Source: Paraburkholderia bannensis (GTDB taxonomy: Bacteria; Pseudomonadota; Gammaproteobacteria; Burkholderiales; Burkholderiaceae). From it: DNA of 64,000 bases. Below are positions 25,182 through 34,464 of the stretch, one piece after another. Made by a program: the position numbers and the translations under genes. Position 1 is the stretch's first letter. Each line of letters starts with the position of its first letter. The DNA lies in NCBI RefSeq assembly GCF_014200455.1, contig NZ_JACHBW010000011.1, forward strand, positions 1 through 64,000, in the 5' to 3' direction. Below the pieces are notes generated by a model. The model was not told the origin of the DNA and ran no database searches. It saw only the letters and a program-made list of their open reading frames with translations.

Positions 25182-26153
25182 ATGAACCCGCCGTCATCGC
25201 CGGTTACGGATCCACAGCGCGCGCTGGATACCGAGCCCCAATCCATCGACGCCCCCCTCACCGCGGCGGCTGCGTTTCTGGTACTGAACGTGAAGCACGA
25301 CAGCGCGTCGATTGCCACCGCGCAATCGGTGCTCGCCAGCACCGACGATCTCATCAAGGACATTCGCATTCGCGCGCAAGGCGGGCTGTTCACCTGCAAT
25401 GTCGGCATCTCGCATCGTGCGTGGGGGCCGCTCACCGCGAAGCCGCCGCCAAAGGAACTCGCGCCTTTCAAGGAAGTGCGCGGCGCGACACACACAGCGG
25501 TCTCCACTGCGGGCGATCTGCTTTATCACATTCGCGCGGCGTCGATGGACGTGATCGTCGCCTTCGAACAGATCCTGCTGGAGGCTTTCGGCGGCGCGGT
25601 CGAGGTGGTCGACGACGTGGCGGGGTTCCGCTATTTCGACGGACGCGATTTATTGCAATTCGTCGATGGCACGGCGAATCCGGACGGGCTCGATCTGCCC
25701 CTCGCGACCCTCGTTGCCGACGAAGATCCCGATTACGCGGGCGGCAGTTATATCGTGATCCAGAAGTATCTGCACGACATGGCAGAGTGGAAAGCGCAAA
25801 GCGTGCAGACGCAGGAAGCCATTATTGGCCGCACCAAATTCGACAATACGGAATTGCCGGACGCCACCGAAGGGCAGAAGTCGCACAAGACGCTCTGCAC
25901 GATCGAGGACGCCGACGGCGAGCACGATATCCTGCGCGACAACATGCCGTTCGCCAGCCCCGGACGCAACGAATATGGCACCTACTTCATCGGCTATTCG
26001 CGGCATCTCTGGGTGATCGAGAGAATGCTGGAGCGCATGTTCATCGGCGATCCGCCGCCGCTGCACGACCGGATTCTGGACTTCTCCAAAGCGGTGACCG
26101 GCGCGACGTTTTTCGCCCCGGCGCGTGCATTTCTCGGCAATCTCGCGCCGTAG
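25182..26153 (+). CDS. Dyp-type heme peroxidase
   Basis: 323 residues; start chosen at the ATG with AAGGAGG 7 nt upstream. The family motif FVDGTANPDG (about residues 165-174, the GXXDG signature with the distal Asp) and the C-terminal FASPGRNEYGTYFIGYSR with the distal Arg are present. There is no Tat signal, so the enzyme is cytoplasmic. These enzymes use hydrogen peroxide to oxidise dyes, lignin-type phenolics or porphyrins. It ends ALGNLAP-like (FLGNLAP) without the C-terminal targeting tail of encapsulated Dyp enzymes. It converges with the PilZ gene. Confidence 0.92.
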   Translation: MNPPSSPVTDPQRALDTEPQSIDAPLTAAAAFLVLNVKHDSASIATAQSVLASTDDLIKDIRIRAQGGLFTCNVGISHRAWGPLTAKPPPKELAPFKEVRGATHTAVSTAGDLLYHIRAASMDVIVAFEQILLEAFGGAVEVVDDVAGFRYFDGRDLLQFVDGTANPDGLDLPLATLVADEDPDYAGGSYIVIQKYLHDMAEWKAQSVQTQEAIIGRTKFDNTELPDATEGQKSHKTLCTIEDADGEHDILRDNMPFASPGRNEYGTYFIGYSRHLWVIERMLERMFIGDPPPLHDRILDFSKAVTGATFFAPARAFLGNLAP

Positions 26154-26185
26154 AAGCGGGCTGACAACGCCGCGTGCAGCGCCGC

Positions 26186-26536
26186 TTACGGCCCGGCTTT
26201 GGCGATGAGCGAATGCAAGCGCGCTTTCGAGCGGGCATCGAGCGGCCGCATTTCGCAGCCCACACGGCTCCAGCCGCGTTCGTGATCCTCCGCGATCCAG
26301 CGCACTTCCAGCGCCACCACGACGACGATTTCGTCGTCGTGGTCGATGGCGGACGACTGCAGCCAGCCCGCAACCGTCTCGCCGCGCGAGAACAGGCCGC
26401 TGCGCGCATGCAGCAGCGCCCCGTGCGAACTCAGGTCGGCGACCTGAGCGAGCGCCCTGCCGTCCTTATTGAGCAGGAGTGGGCCGAACAACATGGGTGT
26501 GCGGACGTCCCGCCGAAAATCGCGTTCACTCGCCAT
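26186..26536 (-). CDS. PilZ-domain protein (putative c-di-GMP receptor)
   Basis: 116 residues consisting of a single PilZ domain. The N-terminal RDFRRDVRTP supplies the RxxxR-type motif and VADLSSHGALLH supplies the (D/N)xSxxG motif, the two c-di-GMP contacts. There is no membrane helix. It is followed, on the same strand upstream, by a GGDEF-EAL protein 190 bp away, a plausible functional partner. Confidence 0.85.
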   Translation of the reverse strand: MASERDFRRDVRTPMLFGPLLLNKDGRALAQVADLSSHGALLHARSGLFSRGETVAGWLQSSAIDHDDEIVVVVALEVRWIAEDHERGWSRVGCEMRPLDARSKARLHSLIAKAGP

Positions 26537-26727
26537 ATGAATAACACCAGTTTCTCAAGATTTATTTTTATCGTGCGCTGGTCGCTTCAATGGACTTCGA
26601 TAAAGTCCTGCCCTCGGTTTTCCCTAAAAGGAAATATTTATTTAATGGCGAAGCAGCGCCCGGATTGTAACTTGTCAACTCGAATACCTGCAATTGCGCA
26701 TCATCGGATTAAACGATGCGCGCGCAA

Positions 26728-28833
26728 CTAGTTCTTCAATGCGAGCGAGACCGTGGACGGACCGGACATCGCGCGTCTGAATTCGTCGCCCGCAAGCGGC
26801 GATCCGCATAGAAAGCCCTGCATCTGGTCGCAATCGAGCGCAAGCAGCTTGAGCGACTGCGCAACGGTCTCGACGCCCTCAGCCACTACTTCGATGCCGA
26901 GCACGCGCGCGAGCGCCATAACCGCCGATAGCAGCGCCGAACTGCGCGACGAGGCGTCGTCGAGTCCGCTCACGAAGGCGCGATCGATCTTGATCTGATC
27001 GACGCGAAAATCCTGCAGGTGGCCAAGGCTCGACAGTGCCGTACCGAAGTCGTCGATCGCGACCGCATAGCCGCGATCGCGCAGCGCCTGCACCACCTCG
27101 CGCGTGCGATCCACGTCCTGCATCGCGGTGGCTTCGCTGATCCCGAACATGAACCGCTCCGGCGGCACGCCCGCCGCCGTCACGATGGCGTCGATTCGCT
27201 CGACGATACGCGGCAGATTGAATTGCATCGGCGAGAGATTGATCGCTATCGACATCGGGCCCGGCGCTTCGTGCTCCCATTCGAGCAGATGCGCACAGAT
27301 GCGGCGCAACACCCAGTCGCCGATGGCGATCATCAAGCCCGCGCGTTCGGCGATGGGAATGAATTCGAGCGGCGGCACGTCGCCGAGCACCGGATGGTTC
27401 CAGCGCAGCAGCGCTTGCGCGCCAGTCATCGCCTTTCCGTCGACGGTGTATTTCGGCTGGAATACCAGATCGAACTGTTCGCGCGCGAGCGCCACGTGCA
27501 GGTCGCGCTGGATATGGAGCGAGCGCAGCGTTGAGCGGCCCATGCTGTCCTCGAAGCAGCGGAAGGTGTTGCGGCCGCTGCGCTTGGCCGCGTACATCGC
27601 GCAATCGGCGTGGCTCAGCAAGGTGTCGAGCGATGCCCTTTCGTGCTGCGAGAGCGCAATGCCGATGCTCGCGCCAATCCGCACGGGCAGCGCTTCGGAC
27701 AACACGAACTCTTCGGCGAGGCTCGCGAGTATGCGCCGCGCGACGGTTTCCGCCGCATCGCCGATATTGCCGATATGACGGCCAGACGCATTGCCGCGCG
27801 TGCGCGGCGATCCGGCCGTCACAACCACGAATTCGTCGCCGCCCAGCCGGGCCACCAGATCGCCCTCGTGCGCGCACTGCGCGATGCGCGCGGCCGCCTG
27901 GCGCAACAGATCGTCGCCGATCTTGTGACCGAGCGTATCGTTGACCACCTTGAAGCCATCGAGGTCGACGAACAGCACGGCAAGCGCGCCGCGCTGCGCG
28001 AGTTCTTTCGCGCGCGCCATCAGATAAGCGCGGTTGGGCAGATCGGTGAGCGCGTCGTGAGTGCCAAGGCGACGAATCGTATGAGTGGCGCGGTCGAGCG
28101 AGGCGGACAGACGGTTCGCCTGCGTGCCGAAGATCCACAAGGTGCCGATCAGCACGACCGTCGACGCCACGCCCACGATCAGCGCGAGCGCGCTGGCATC
28201 GACCTTGTGCGCGCTCAGGCATCGGCTGGCGTCCGCGAAAGTCGCGGCGCTCATGCCGGTGTAGTGCATGCCTGAAATGGCGAACGCCATCACCGCTGCC
28301 GCGCCCAGCCGTTTCCAGACGATATTTTCGCGGCGCGAGTCGCGCAGATGAAACGCGAGCCAGAGTGCGCCGATGGACGCGCCGGTCGCAATCGCCACCG
28401 ATAACGCCACGCGCGCGGGATCGTAATCGATGGACGGCGACATGCGCATGGCGAGCATGCCGGTGTAGTGCATGGCCGCCACGCCCATCCCCATCACGGC
28501 GCCTGCCACGAGCAGCCGGCGCGCCGAGAGACAGCCGCGGCTCACGGTGGCAAGCGCCACCAGGGCCGCCAGCACCGCCAGCGCCAGCGACGCGGCGGTC
28601 ACGTCGAGGTCGTACCCTACCGCAATCGGCAGCGTGAGTGCGATCATGCCGATGAAGTGCATCGACCAGATGCCGATGCCCATCGCGCACGCACTGCCCG
28701 CGAGCCAGACGTGGCGCCAGCGGCTGCTGGTCACGCTACTGAGCGTGGCAGCGCCCTCCAACGCCGTATACGACGCAAGAAAGGCAACGACCACGGACAG
28801 GCACGTCAATAGCGGGTTGTAGACACCGTTCAT
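26728..28833 (-). CDS. MHYT-GGDEF-EAL membrane signalling protein with altered EAL motif
   Basis: 701 residues. An N-terminal MHYT sensor (about 1-240, seven helices) has three copies of the motif (MHFIGM, MHYTGM, MHYTGM), thought to bind metal and sense oxygen, CO or NO. A GGDEF domain (about 262-420) contains intact RLGGDEF; the inhibitory RxxD site is absent (HEGD). An EAL domain (about 440-690) follows with INLSPMQF, ISEATAM, DDFGTALSSLG, IKIDRAFV and EVVAEGVET. However, the signature EAL is AQAL in MTGAQALLRW, replacing the metal-binding Glu by Gln. The protein may therefore be mainly a diguanylate cyclase, or a weak phosphodiesterase. Confidence 0.92.
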   Translation of the reverse strand: MNGVYNPLLTCLSVVVAFLASYTALEGAATLSSVTSSRWRHVWLAGSACAMGIGIWSMHFIGMIALTLPIAVGYDLDVTAASLALAVLAALVALATVSRGCLSARRLLVAGAVMGMGVAAMHYTGMLAMRMSPSIDYDPARVALSVAIATGASIGALWLAFHLRDSRRENIVWKRLGAAAVMAFAISGMHYTGMSAATFADASRCLSAHKVDASALALIVGVASTVVLIGTLWIFGTQANRLSASLDRATHTIRRLGTHDALTDLPNRAYLMARAKELAQRGALAVLFVDLDGFKVVNDTLGHKIGDDLLRQAAARIAQCAHEGDLVARLGGDEFVVVTAGSPRTRGNASGRHIGNIGDAAETVARRILASLAEEFVLSEALPVRIGASIGIALSQHERASLDTLLSHADCAMYAAKRSGRNTFRCFEDSMGRSTLRSLHIQRDLHVALAREQFDLVFQPKYTVDGKAMTGAQALLRWNHPVLGDVPPLEFIPIAERAGLMIAIGDWVLRRICAHLLEWEHEAPGPMSIAINLSPMQFNLPRIVERIDAIVTAAGVPPERFMFGISEATAMQDVDRTREVVQALRDRGYAVAIDDFGTALSSLGHLQDFRVDQIKIDRAFVSGLDDASSRSSALLSAVMALARVLGIEVVAEGVETVAQSLKLLALDCDQMQGFLCGSPLAGDEFRRAMSGPSTVSLALKN

Positions 28834-29089
28834 TCGTGGCCCTTTGCGCGCCTGTTTCCATGGCGCGTCATTCTGTTTATGTTTCTATGTCGTGCAAACA
28901 CCGCCCGGCTTCACGCCGATCCGGCATGCACACGCCGCGTCTCTCAGCGCGGCGTGGTCTTCATGTGTCGAAAGAACGCATCGATGCGTTACGACTACTG
29001 GATAACGGTCGATGCGGAAAAATCTGAAGGGCATAAATGCACGATCAATCCATCATCGCGTTACGGCAAATTTCGTGCGGCCGCACGGA
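28834..29089. repeat. Intergenic region with perfect palindrome CGTGCGGCCGCACG at 29074-29087
   Basis: A perfect 14-bp palindrome sits 3 bp after the stop of the amino-acid-binding protein gene (minus strand). It could form a short hairpin and slow transcription, but no T run follows. The rest of the 256 bp shows no gene. Confidence 0.4.
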
Positions 29090-29947
29090 TCAGTTTTTCA
29101 CCGGGAAAAACCACAGATTGCGGTCGCTATAGCCGAACTGCTGGATGATCGAGGCGAGCGTGCCGTCGGCGCGCATTTCGTCGAGCGCACGCGATACGGC
29201 GTGATTCAGATCGACATCGCCCTTGCGCAGCGCGTAACGCGCGTAGCCGTATTCCTGCGGCAAGGGCTTGTAGTCGCTCACCATTTCGATCGCCGACGAG
29301 GGATGCTGCTTGAGGAACATGCTGATCTTGATGCCGTCTTCCATGGCGACGTCGATGCGGCCCGCGATCAGATCGGCGAATTCGGCCTCGCTGCTGGTGT
29401 AGAGCTTGAGTTCCTTGAGGTCCTTGCGCTCGCCAAGCAACTGGTGATTGATACTGCCGCGCAAGGTGCCGACGGTGCGTCCCGCGAAATCGTCCCAGCT
29501 ATGAATCTTCAAGGGATTGCCGCGTTGCGTGGCGATGGCCGAGCCGTACCAGTAAGCGGGACTCGTAAACGACACCACGCGCAGGCGCTGCGCGTTGGCG
29601 TGCAGATTGTCGACGATGATGTCGGTGCGGCTGGAAAGCAGCGACGGAATCATCGCGTCGAAAGGCATGATGTTCCAGGTGACTTTCGTGATGCCGAGGC
29701 GCTTCGTAATTTCCTTGAAGATGCGCACGTCCGCGCCGTCGAACTGATGCGTCTTGTCATCGAGGAACGTCGACGGCGGATCCGCGGCAATCGCCAGCGT
29801 CACGCCATTGCGGACCGCGCGTGTATAGGAACCGTCTCCGCCCTGGAAACTCACGCCGACAATGCCCCCATTGTCGTCCGCGTAGGCGCTGGACAAAGGC
29901 CCCAGCCCGCCCAGAATGGCGACGAGCGCCAGCACGAATTTGCGCAT
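29090..29947 (-). CDS. Polar amino-acid ABC transporter, periplasmic binding protein
   Basis: 285 residues. The signal peptide MRKFVLALVAILGGLGPLSSAYAD is followed by a type II periplasmic binding fold (SBP_bac_3): LAIAADPPSTFLDDKTHQFD, KRLGITKVTWNIMPFDAMIP, GRTVGTLRGSINHQLLGE, ELKLYTSSEAEFADLIAGRI. It binds a polar amino acid or amine, not identifiable further. It is downstream of a matching permease gene (131-bp gap). No ATP-binding subunit is in the window, so the pair must borrow one or the operon is incomplete. Confidence 0.88.
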   Translation of the reverse strand: MRKFVLALVAILGGLGPLSSAYADDNGGIVGVSFQGGDGSYTRAVRNGVTLAIAADPPSTFLDDKTHQFDGADVRIFKEITKRLGITKVTWNIMPFDAMIPSLLSSRTDIIVDNLHANAQRLRVVSFTSPAYWYGSAIATQRGNPLKIHSWDDFAGRTVGTLRGSINHQLLGERKDLKELKLYTSSEAEFADLIAGRIDVAMEDGIKISMFLKQHPSSAIEMVSDYKPLPQEYGYARYALRKGDVDLNHAVSRALDEMRADGTLASIIQQFGYSDRNLWFFPVKN

Positions 29948-30078
29948 GAAACACCCCCAGTGTGATTATGTATTAACGACGTAATGAAACAATCGTAATT
30001 TCGGTCTTATTACACGCTTTGACTACGTGTTTTTTATTACAGCCTTCTTTTCTCATTCGGCCCGCACTCGACGTGCAC

Positions 30079-30795
30079 TCAACTTCTCAGCGGCCATCGC
30101 CGTCCAGACGACGAATCTGCCACGCGCGGCGTGCCCATCTTACGCTCCAGCCAGCGCACGACGAGCGCACTGGGCCACGAGAACGCCAAATATATCGCGC
30201 CGATAATCGTAAAGACGGTGGCGTACTGAAAATTCGTCGACGAAATAATTTGCCCCGTGAACATCAGTTCCTTGACGGTCACGATCGACACCAGCGACGT
30301 GTCCTTGAAAAGCGAAATGGCGTAATTGCCGAGCGGCGGCACCACGATGCGCAGCGCCTGCGGCAGCACGACCAGCTTGAGCGTCTGGCCGCCGGACATG
30401 CCCAGTGCTTTCGCGGCCTCCACCTGGCTCTTCGGCACCGCCTTGATGCCGGCGCGATACACCTCGGCAAGATAGGCCGAGTAATTGATCGACAACCCTG
30501 TCACGCCGGCGATGAAGGGATCAAAACGAAGCCCGAACGACGGCAGCACGAAATAAATATAGAACAGCTGCAACAGCGCCGGCGTACCGCGAATCAGCTC
30601 GATATAGGCGGCGGCAAGCGTGCGCAGCACGGCACTGTGACTGATTCTGGCGATGGCGAGCACGAGGCCGAAAGGCAGGCTCAGCGCCAGGATGCAGAAC
30701 GTCAGTTCGAGGCTCGTGAGCGCGCCGCGCAGCAAATCGGGCAGATAGCCGCTCGCGCCGTGAAGATCGAACAGTTCCAGAAGGGTAGTCGGCAT
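30079..30795 (-). CDS. Amino-acid ABC transporter permease (HisM/GlnP type)
   Basis: 238 residues with five helices and the permease loop that contacts the ATPase (VEAAKALGMSGGQTLKLVVLPQALRI, with the EAA motif). It belongs to the His/Glu/Gln/Arg/opine transporter group. It is transcribed ahead of the binding-protein gene. The IclR gene lies upstream on the same strand, 88 bp away, and may control it. Confidence 0.9.
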   Translation of the reverse strand: MPTTLLELFDLHGASGYLPDLLRGALTSLELTFCILALSLPFGLVLAIARISHSAVLRTLAAAYIELIRGTPALLQLFYIYFVLPSFGLRFDPFIAGVTGLSINYSAYLAEVYRAGIKAVPKSQVEAAKALGMSGGQTLKLVVLPQALRIVVPPLGNYAISLFKDTSLVSIVTVKELMFTGQIISSTNFQYATVFTIIGAIYLAFSWPSALVVRWLERKMGTPRVADSSSGRRWPLRS

Positions 30796-30883
30796 GATGG
30801 TTCCGCCCGTCTCGCAGGTGCGGGTTCGAAGATCAGCGTGCAGTGATCGAAAAGGCGTCAGTCGAGTACGTCAGTCGCGCACT

Positions 30884-31702
30884 TCAGTCGCGTACAACAA
30901 GCTGCGGCTGCGCGCCGAGCTTGCTGCTGATGCGTTCGGCATAAGCGCGCAGCGTGCGGCCAAGCGCATGCAGATCTTCGTCGCTCAGGCCGGACTTGAG
31001 CGTGGTCACGCTGATTGCCGCGACGCCTTCGCCGTCGCGGTTGGTAATCGCCGCACCCACGCAGACCACGCCGATATTGTCTTCTTCGTCGTCGAATGCA
31101 TAGCCGCGTTCGGCAACGAGGATCAGATCCTTCATCAGTTCGGCGGGCGTCACGCGCGTGTATTGCGTGCGGGCCGGCATGCCGGTATGCGCGAGCAGCT
31201 TGACGACGCGCGCTGGCGGCAGCAGCGCCATCAGCGATTTGCCGAGCGCCGAGCAATGCGGCAGTTCGCGTTGCCCCAGCGCGGAGGCGATGCGCACGAT
31301 GCCCGGTGCATCAACGCGATTGATCGCCACGGCGTAACCGTCGTCGTCGAGCACCGCGAGCCGCGACGTGAGGCCGGTCTCGTCGGTCAGCTCCCGCAGC
31401 ACCGGCATGGCCACCTGCGAGACGCCCGTATCGGCCGCCGCGCGATCGCCCAGATGCACCAGCGCAAAGCCCAGCCGGTAGCGGCGCGAACCGCCCAGCC
31501 GCACGTCGATGACATAGCTGCGCGCAAGCAGCGTTTGCAGCAGCGCGAACGCCGTGCTTTTTGAAACGCCGATGATGGTGGCGATTTCCGCAACCGTTAG
31601 CCCTTCGCTGCCACTGGTCCCCAAGGCTTCCAGCACGTCCAGCGCACGGCTGACACTGCGAAGTGCGTAGCGATCTTCGGTGGTTTGAGCTGCTTGTGTC
31701 AT
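30884..31702 (-). CDS. IclR-family transcriptional regulator
   Basis: 272 residues. Winged helix (SRALDVLEALGTSGSEGLTV, AEIATIIGVSKSTAFALLQT) at about 17-75, then the GAF-like IclR effector domain (DETGLTSRLAVLDDDGYAV, LPHCSALGKSLMALLPP, YAFDDEEDNIGVVCVGAAI). These proteins usually govern catabolic or uptake genes next to them. A perfect palindrome suited to a dimer lies about 105 bp upstream. The amino-acid ABC genes and the nearby hydroxyproline cluster are candidate targets. Confidence 0.9.
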   Translation of the reverse strand: MTQAAQTTEDRYALRSVSRALDVLEALGTSGSEGLTVAEIATIIGVSKSTAFALLQTLLARSYVIDVRLGGSRRYRLGFALVHLGDRAAADTGVSQVAMPVLRELTDETGLTSRLAVLDDDGYAVAINRVDAPGIVRIASALGQRELPHCSALGKSLMALLPPARVVKLLAHTGMPARTQYTRVTPAELMKDLILVAERGYAFDDEEDNIGVVCVGAAITNRDGEGVAAISVTTLKSGLSDEDLHALGRTLRAYAERISSKLGAQPQLVVRD

Positions 31703-31805
31703 TTTTATTTCGCGTTCTTCCCGTCGCTGGACCGATCAAAACCTCGGCTCGCTGTGCATGGTCTTTATTGACAGCCGTCAATGTGGAACCTACCATAAAT
31801 AACAC

Positions 31806-31824
31806 TACCGAACGGCGTTCGGTA
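31806..31824. promoter_or_regulatory. Perfect inverted repeat TACCGAACG-G-CGTTCGGTA, candidate IclR operator
   Basis: A 9-bp perfect inverted repeat with a 1-nt centre, followed by a third half-site GCCGAACG at 31827-31834, lies between the IclR gene and the 85-residue gene. IclR operators are commonly palindromes of this size near the regulator's own promoter. Confidence 0.6.
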
Positions 31825-31967
31825 TAGCCGAACGAAAATAAATCTGGCATCCGTTCGATGCGCGAGTCACTTGATCCGGCGCTCGACCCGAATAGATAGC
31901 AACAGGACGTCACAACGCCGGCGATATGCGCATGGCATGCGCGTCACCGCTTTCCGAGGCGAAAACA

Positions 31968-32225
31968 ATGGGAATCATGTCTAAAGGGGGCCTTCAAGTC
32001 GGCGCGAGCCCGAAATCATCGGGTGCTCATTCGCACAAACTCGCCCATGACGATATCCGGCACATCAGCTCGATGCTCGGAAGATTGTCTGCGCAGGACA
32101 TGAAGGAACTGGGTTTGCCGCCGTCGTACTGGCGCAAACGCTTGCGGGATATTGCGCAAAGCCATCAACTATCGAAAGGACAGCTCGGTGAAATAGACCG
32201 TCTGATCGGTTCGTTGGAGGCTTAG
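31968..32225 (+). CDS. Hypothetical protein, 85 residues
   Basis: Start MGIMSKGGLQVG with GAGG 9-12 nt upstream. The N-terminal 25 residues are Gly/Ser-rich; the rest is predicted helical (DDIRHISSMLGRLSAQDMKE, LPPSYWRKRLRDIAQ, SKGQLGEIDRLIGSLEA). The size and helix pattern recall small Burkholderia-specific proteins; no function is known. It is divergent from iclR. Confidence 0.6.
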   Translation: MGIMSKGGLQVGASPKSSGAHSHKLAHDDIRHISSMLGRLSAQDMKELGLPPSYWRKRLRDIAQSHQLSKGQLGEIDRLIGSLEA

Positions 32226-32521
32226 CGCGTTGAAATAAAGAGGGTGTCGGCGAATTCAATAAAAGAACCTGAGAGAACCGACATCGGCCGATTCAAATAG
32301 AGAGCCTGGTATACAGGCCGTCGGCCGGGTCAAGAAAAAAGAACCTGAGAGAGCTTCAATCCAGAAGCTTGAGCACATCGTTTTAGAGCACGAGGGGCAA
32401 GCGAACGCCACGGCGTTCGCTGCGCTCGCGAGCCTCGAAGCGGCGCTGGGACGGCAGTGTTGCCCCTTGATCGACAATCGCTTCGAATAGACGCTCGGCG
32501 CGTGCCTCGCCGGCCGCGTAG
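32226..32521. repeat. Intergenic region with a direct repeat
   Basis: AAAAGAACCTGAGAGA occurs at 32261-32276 and again at 32337-32352, with related TCGGCCG-TCAA sequence between them, so a segment of about 76 bp is partly duplicated. An open frame across it (32256-32534, minus) has no convincing start and is not called. No terminator is clear. Confidence 0.5.
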
Positions 32522-34150
32522 TCAGTGGCCGCAATCCTCACGGCGGAGCACGCCGTTCACGCGGCGCGCGAGACGTTGTGGGTTGGCCCCGCGCAAGGCG
32601 GCGGGCAGCAGATCGTCAGGCCAGTCCTGGTACGAAACGGGGCGCAGGAAGCGCTCGATGGCGCGGCCGCCGACCGACGTGGTGCGTGCGTCCGAGGTCG
32701 CCGGGAACGGGCCGCCATGCACCATCGCGTAACCGACCTCCACGCCGGTGCCGAGGCCGTTGGCGAGCACGCGGCCGGCCTTGCGCTCAAGGGTGGGGAG
32801 TATCGTACGGCAAGCCTCGTGATCGGCTGGTTCCAGATGCACCGACACGGTCAACTGACCTTCGATCGAATCCAGCACGGCGTGCAGTTCGTTCAGGTCC
32901 GAACAGCGCACGATCAGCGAAGCCGGGCCGAAGACTTCGGCGCGCAAGGCTTCATCGGCGAGAAAGGCTTGTGCCGATGCGGCGAAGAGCGCGGGCTGGG
33001 CGTCGAAAGGGCCGCCCTGCATTTTGTCTTGCTTATTGTCTTGCTCGCTGGCTGCGAGACTTTCGACCTGCGCGGTGCGGGACAAACGCTCAACGCCTGC
33101 GCAGTAGTTCGCATGAATGCGGGGCGTGAGCATCGTTTGCGCCGCCGCATCGGCCAGGGCCGCGCCTGCGGCCAGTTCGAATGCGCGCAGCGTTTCACCC
33201 TCCACTGCCAGCACGAGGCCCGGATTCGTGCAGAACTGCCCTGCACCCAGCGTAAGCGCCGCCGCGAACTGACGCGCGATCAGCTCGCCGCGCGCGGCCA
33301 GGGCATGCGGCAACAGCACGACCGGATTGATCGCGCTCATTTCCGCGTAGACCGGGATCGGCTCCTTGCGCGCGTTCGCGATCTTCATCAGCGCGACGCC
33401 CGCCGCGCGCGAACCCGTGAAACCCACGGCCTTGATGCGCGGATCGGCTACGAGGGCACGGCCAATGTCGATGCCGCTATCGAACAGCAGCGAAAACACG
33501 CCTTCTGGCAAGCCACATTGCGCCACGGCACGCTGGATCGCGCGTCCGACGAGTTCGGAAGTGCCCGGATGCGCACTGTGCGCTTTCACGACCACCGGGC
33601 AACCCGCCGCAAGCGCGGAAGCCGTATCACCGCCAGCCACCGAAAACGCCAACGGAAAATTCGATGCGCCAAACACCGCCACCGGACCCACGGCGATATT
33701 GCGCAGACGCAGGTCCACGCGCGGCATGGGCTTGCGTTCAGGCTGCGCCGGATCGATGCGCGCATCGACGTAGTCGCCCTGACGCAGCACCGCCGCGAAC
33801 AGTTTGAGCTGCCCGGTCGTGCGGGCGCGTTCGCCTTCGAGGCGCGCGCGCGGCAAGCCGGTTTCGGCCATGCAGCGTTCGATCAGGGCGTCACCGATCG
33901 ATTCGATCTGTTGTCCTATCGTTTCGAGAAATACGGCACGCGCTTCGAGCGAGGTTTCCCGATAAAGATCGAACGCCGCCTCGGCAAGTGCGCAGGCGCG
34001 CGCGAGATCGCTGGCGCTTGCGCCACCGAAAGCAGGTTCGAGCGCTTCGCCCGTGCGCGCGTTGACGCCTTTAAAAACGCCGTTTTCGCCGTTCATGCTT
34101 GCCGCGCCGATCAACGACTGTCCGGCAATGCTAAAAGTGCTTTCGCTCAT
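32522..34150 (-). CDS. lhpG: 2-oxoglutarate semialdehyde dehydrogenase (aldehyde dehydrogenase, NADP type)
   Basis: 542 residues; start MSESTFSIAGQSLIG, with AGGAAG 4-9 nt upstream. It belongs to the KGSADH group of aldehyde dehydrogenases: FGASNFPLAFSVAGGDTASA (cofactor loop), VYAEMSAINPV (general-base Glu) and TLGAGQFCTNPGLVLA (catalytic Cys). It oxidises 2,5-dioxopentanoate to 2-oxoglutarate, the last step of hydroxyproline breakdown (also used for some sugars). It sits at one end of the cluster. The gene name follows Pseudomonas usage. Confidence 0.88.
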   Translation of the reverse strand: MSESTFSIAGQSLIGAASMNGENGVFKGVNARTGEALEPAFGGASASDLARACALAEAAFDLYRETSLEARAVFLETIGQQIESIGDALIERCMAETGLPRARLEGERARTTGQLKLFAAVLRQGDYVDARIDPAQPERKPMPRVDLRLRNIAVGPVAVFGASNFPLAFSVAGGDTASALAAGCPVVVKAHSAHPGTSELVGRAIQRAVAQCGLPEGVFSLLFDSGIDIGRALVADPRIKAVGFTGSRAAGVALMKIANARKEPIPVYAEMSAINPVVLLPHALAARGELIARQFAAALTLGAGQFCTNPGLVLAVEGETLRAFELAAGAALADAAAQTMLTPRIHANYCAGVERLSRTAQVESLAASEQDNKQDKMQGGPFDAQPALFAASAQAFLADEALRAEVFGPASLIVRCSDLNELHAVLDSIEGQLTVSVHLEPADHEACRTILPTLERKAGRVLANGLGTGVEVGYAMVHGGPFPATSDARTTSVGGRAIERFLRPVSYQDWPDDLLPAALRGANPQRLARRVNGVLRREDCGH

Positions 34151-34464
34151 GGTGCTTCCTGCAATGGAAAAGCGGGCCGGCGTGGCGCGGTTCAATCACC
34201 GAGTCAAGTGCGATGGAGAGGCGTTACTCGTCGTCTTCATCGAGACGCAGATTGCCTTCGTTAAATACATCGCACCAGATCGGCAGCGATGCGAAGAAGT
34301 ATCGCTGTCCATATTCGGTCAGGCTTGAGGGCTTTCTCGTCTGAGCGTGACGAATTCAGCACAATGATCGATATCGGCGTGCATGAGCGAATGACGCGCA
34401 CCGGCGCTATCGGGGACAACATCTGGATTTTCGAGCGTGAAACTTGCGAGAACGCCAGGTATTC
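34151..34464. other. 314-bp region between the AraC gene and the dehydrogenase gene
   Basis: It holds the upstream region of the dehydrogenase. A weak GAAGAC box (plus strand gtcttc at about 34228) recalls the -35 of the shared hydroxyproline promoters, but the 14-bp upstream site is not recognisable. No gene is supported. Confidence 0.4.

Noticed and set aside
25182..26153. Dyp peroxidase as cargo of the encapsulin
   Set aside because: It lacks the C-terminal targeting peptide of encapsulated Dyp enzymes, lies 14 kb away, and family 2A shells load cargo through N-terminal disordered domains.
32256..32534. Minus-strand 92-codon open frame next to the aldehyde dehydrogenase
   Set aside because: No ribosome site, unusual composition, and it crosses a direct repeat and the end of the dehydrogenase gene.
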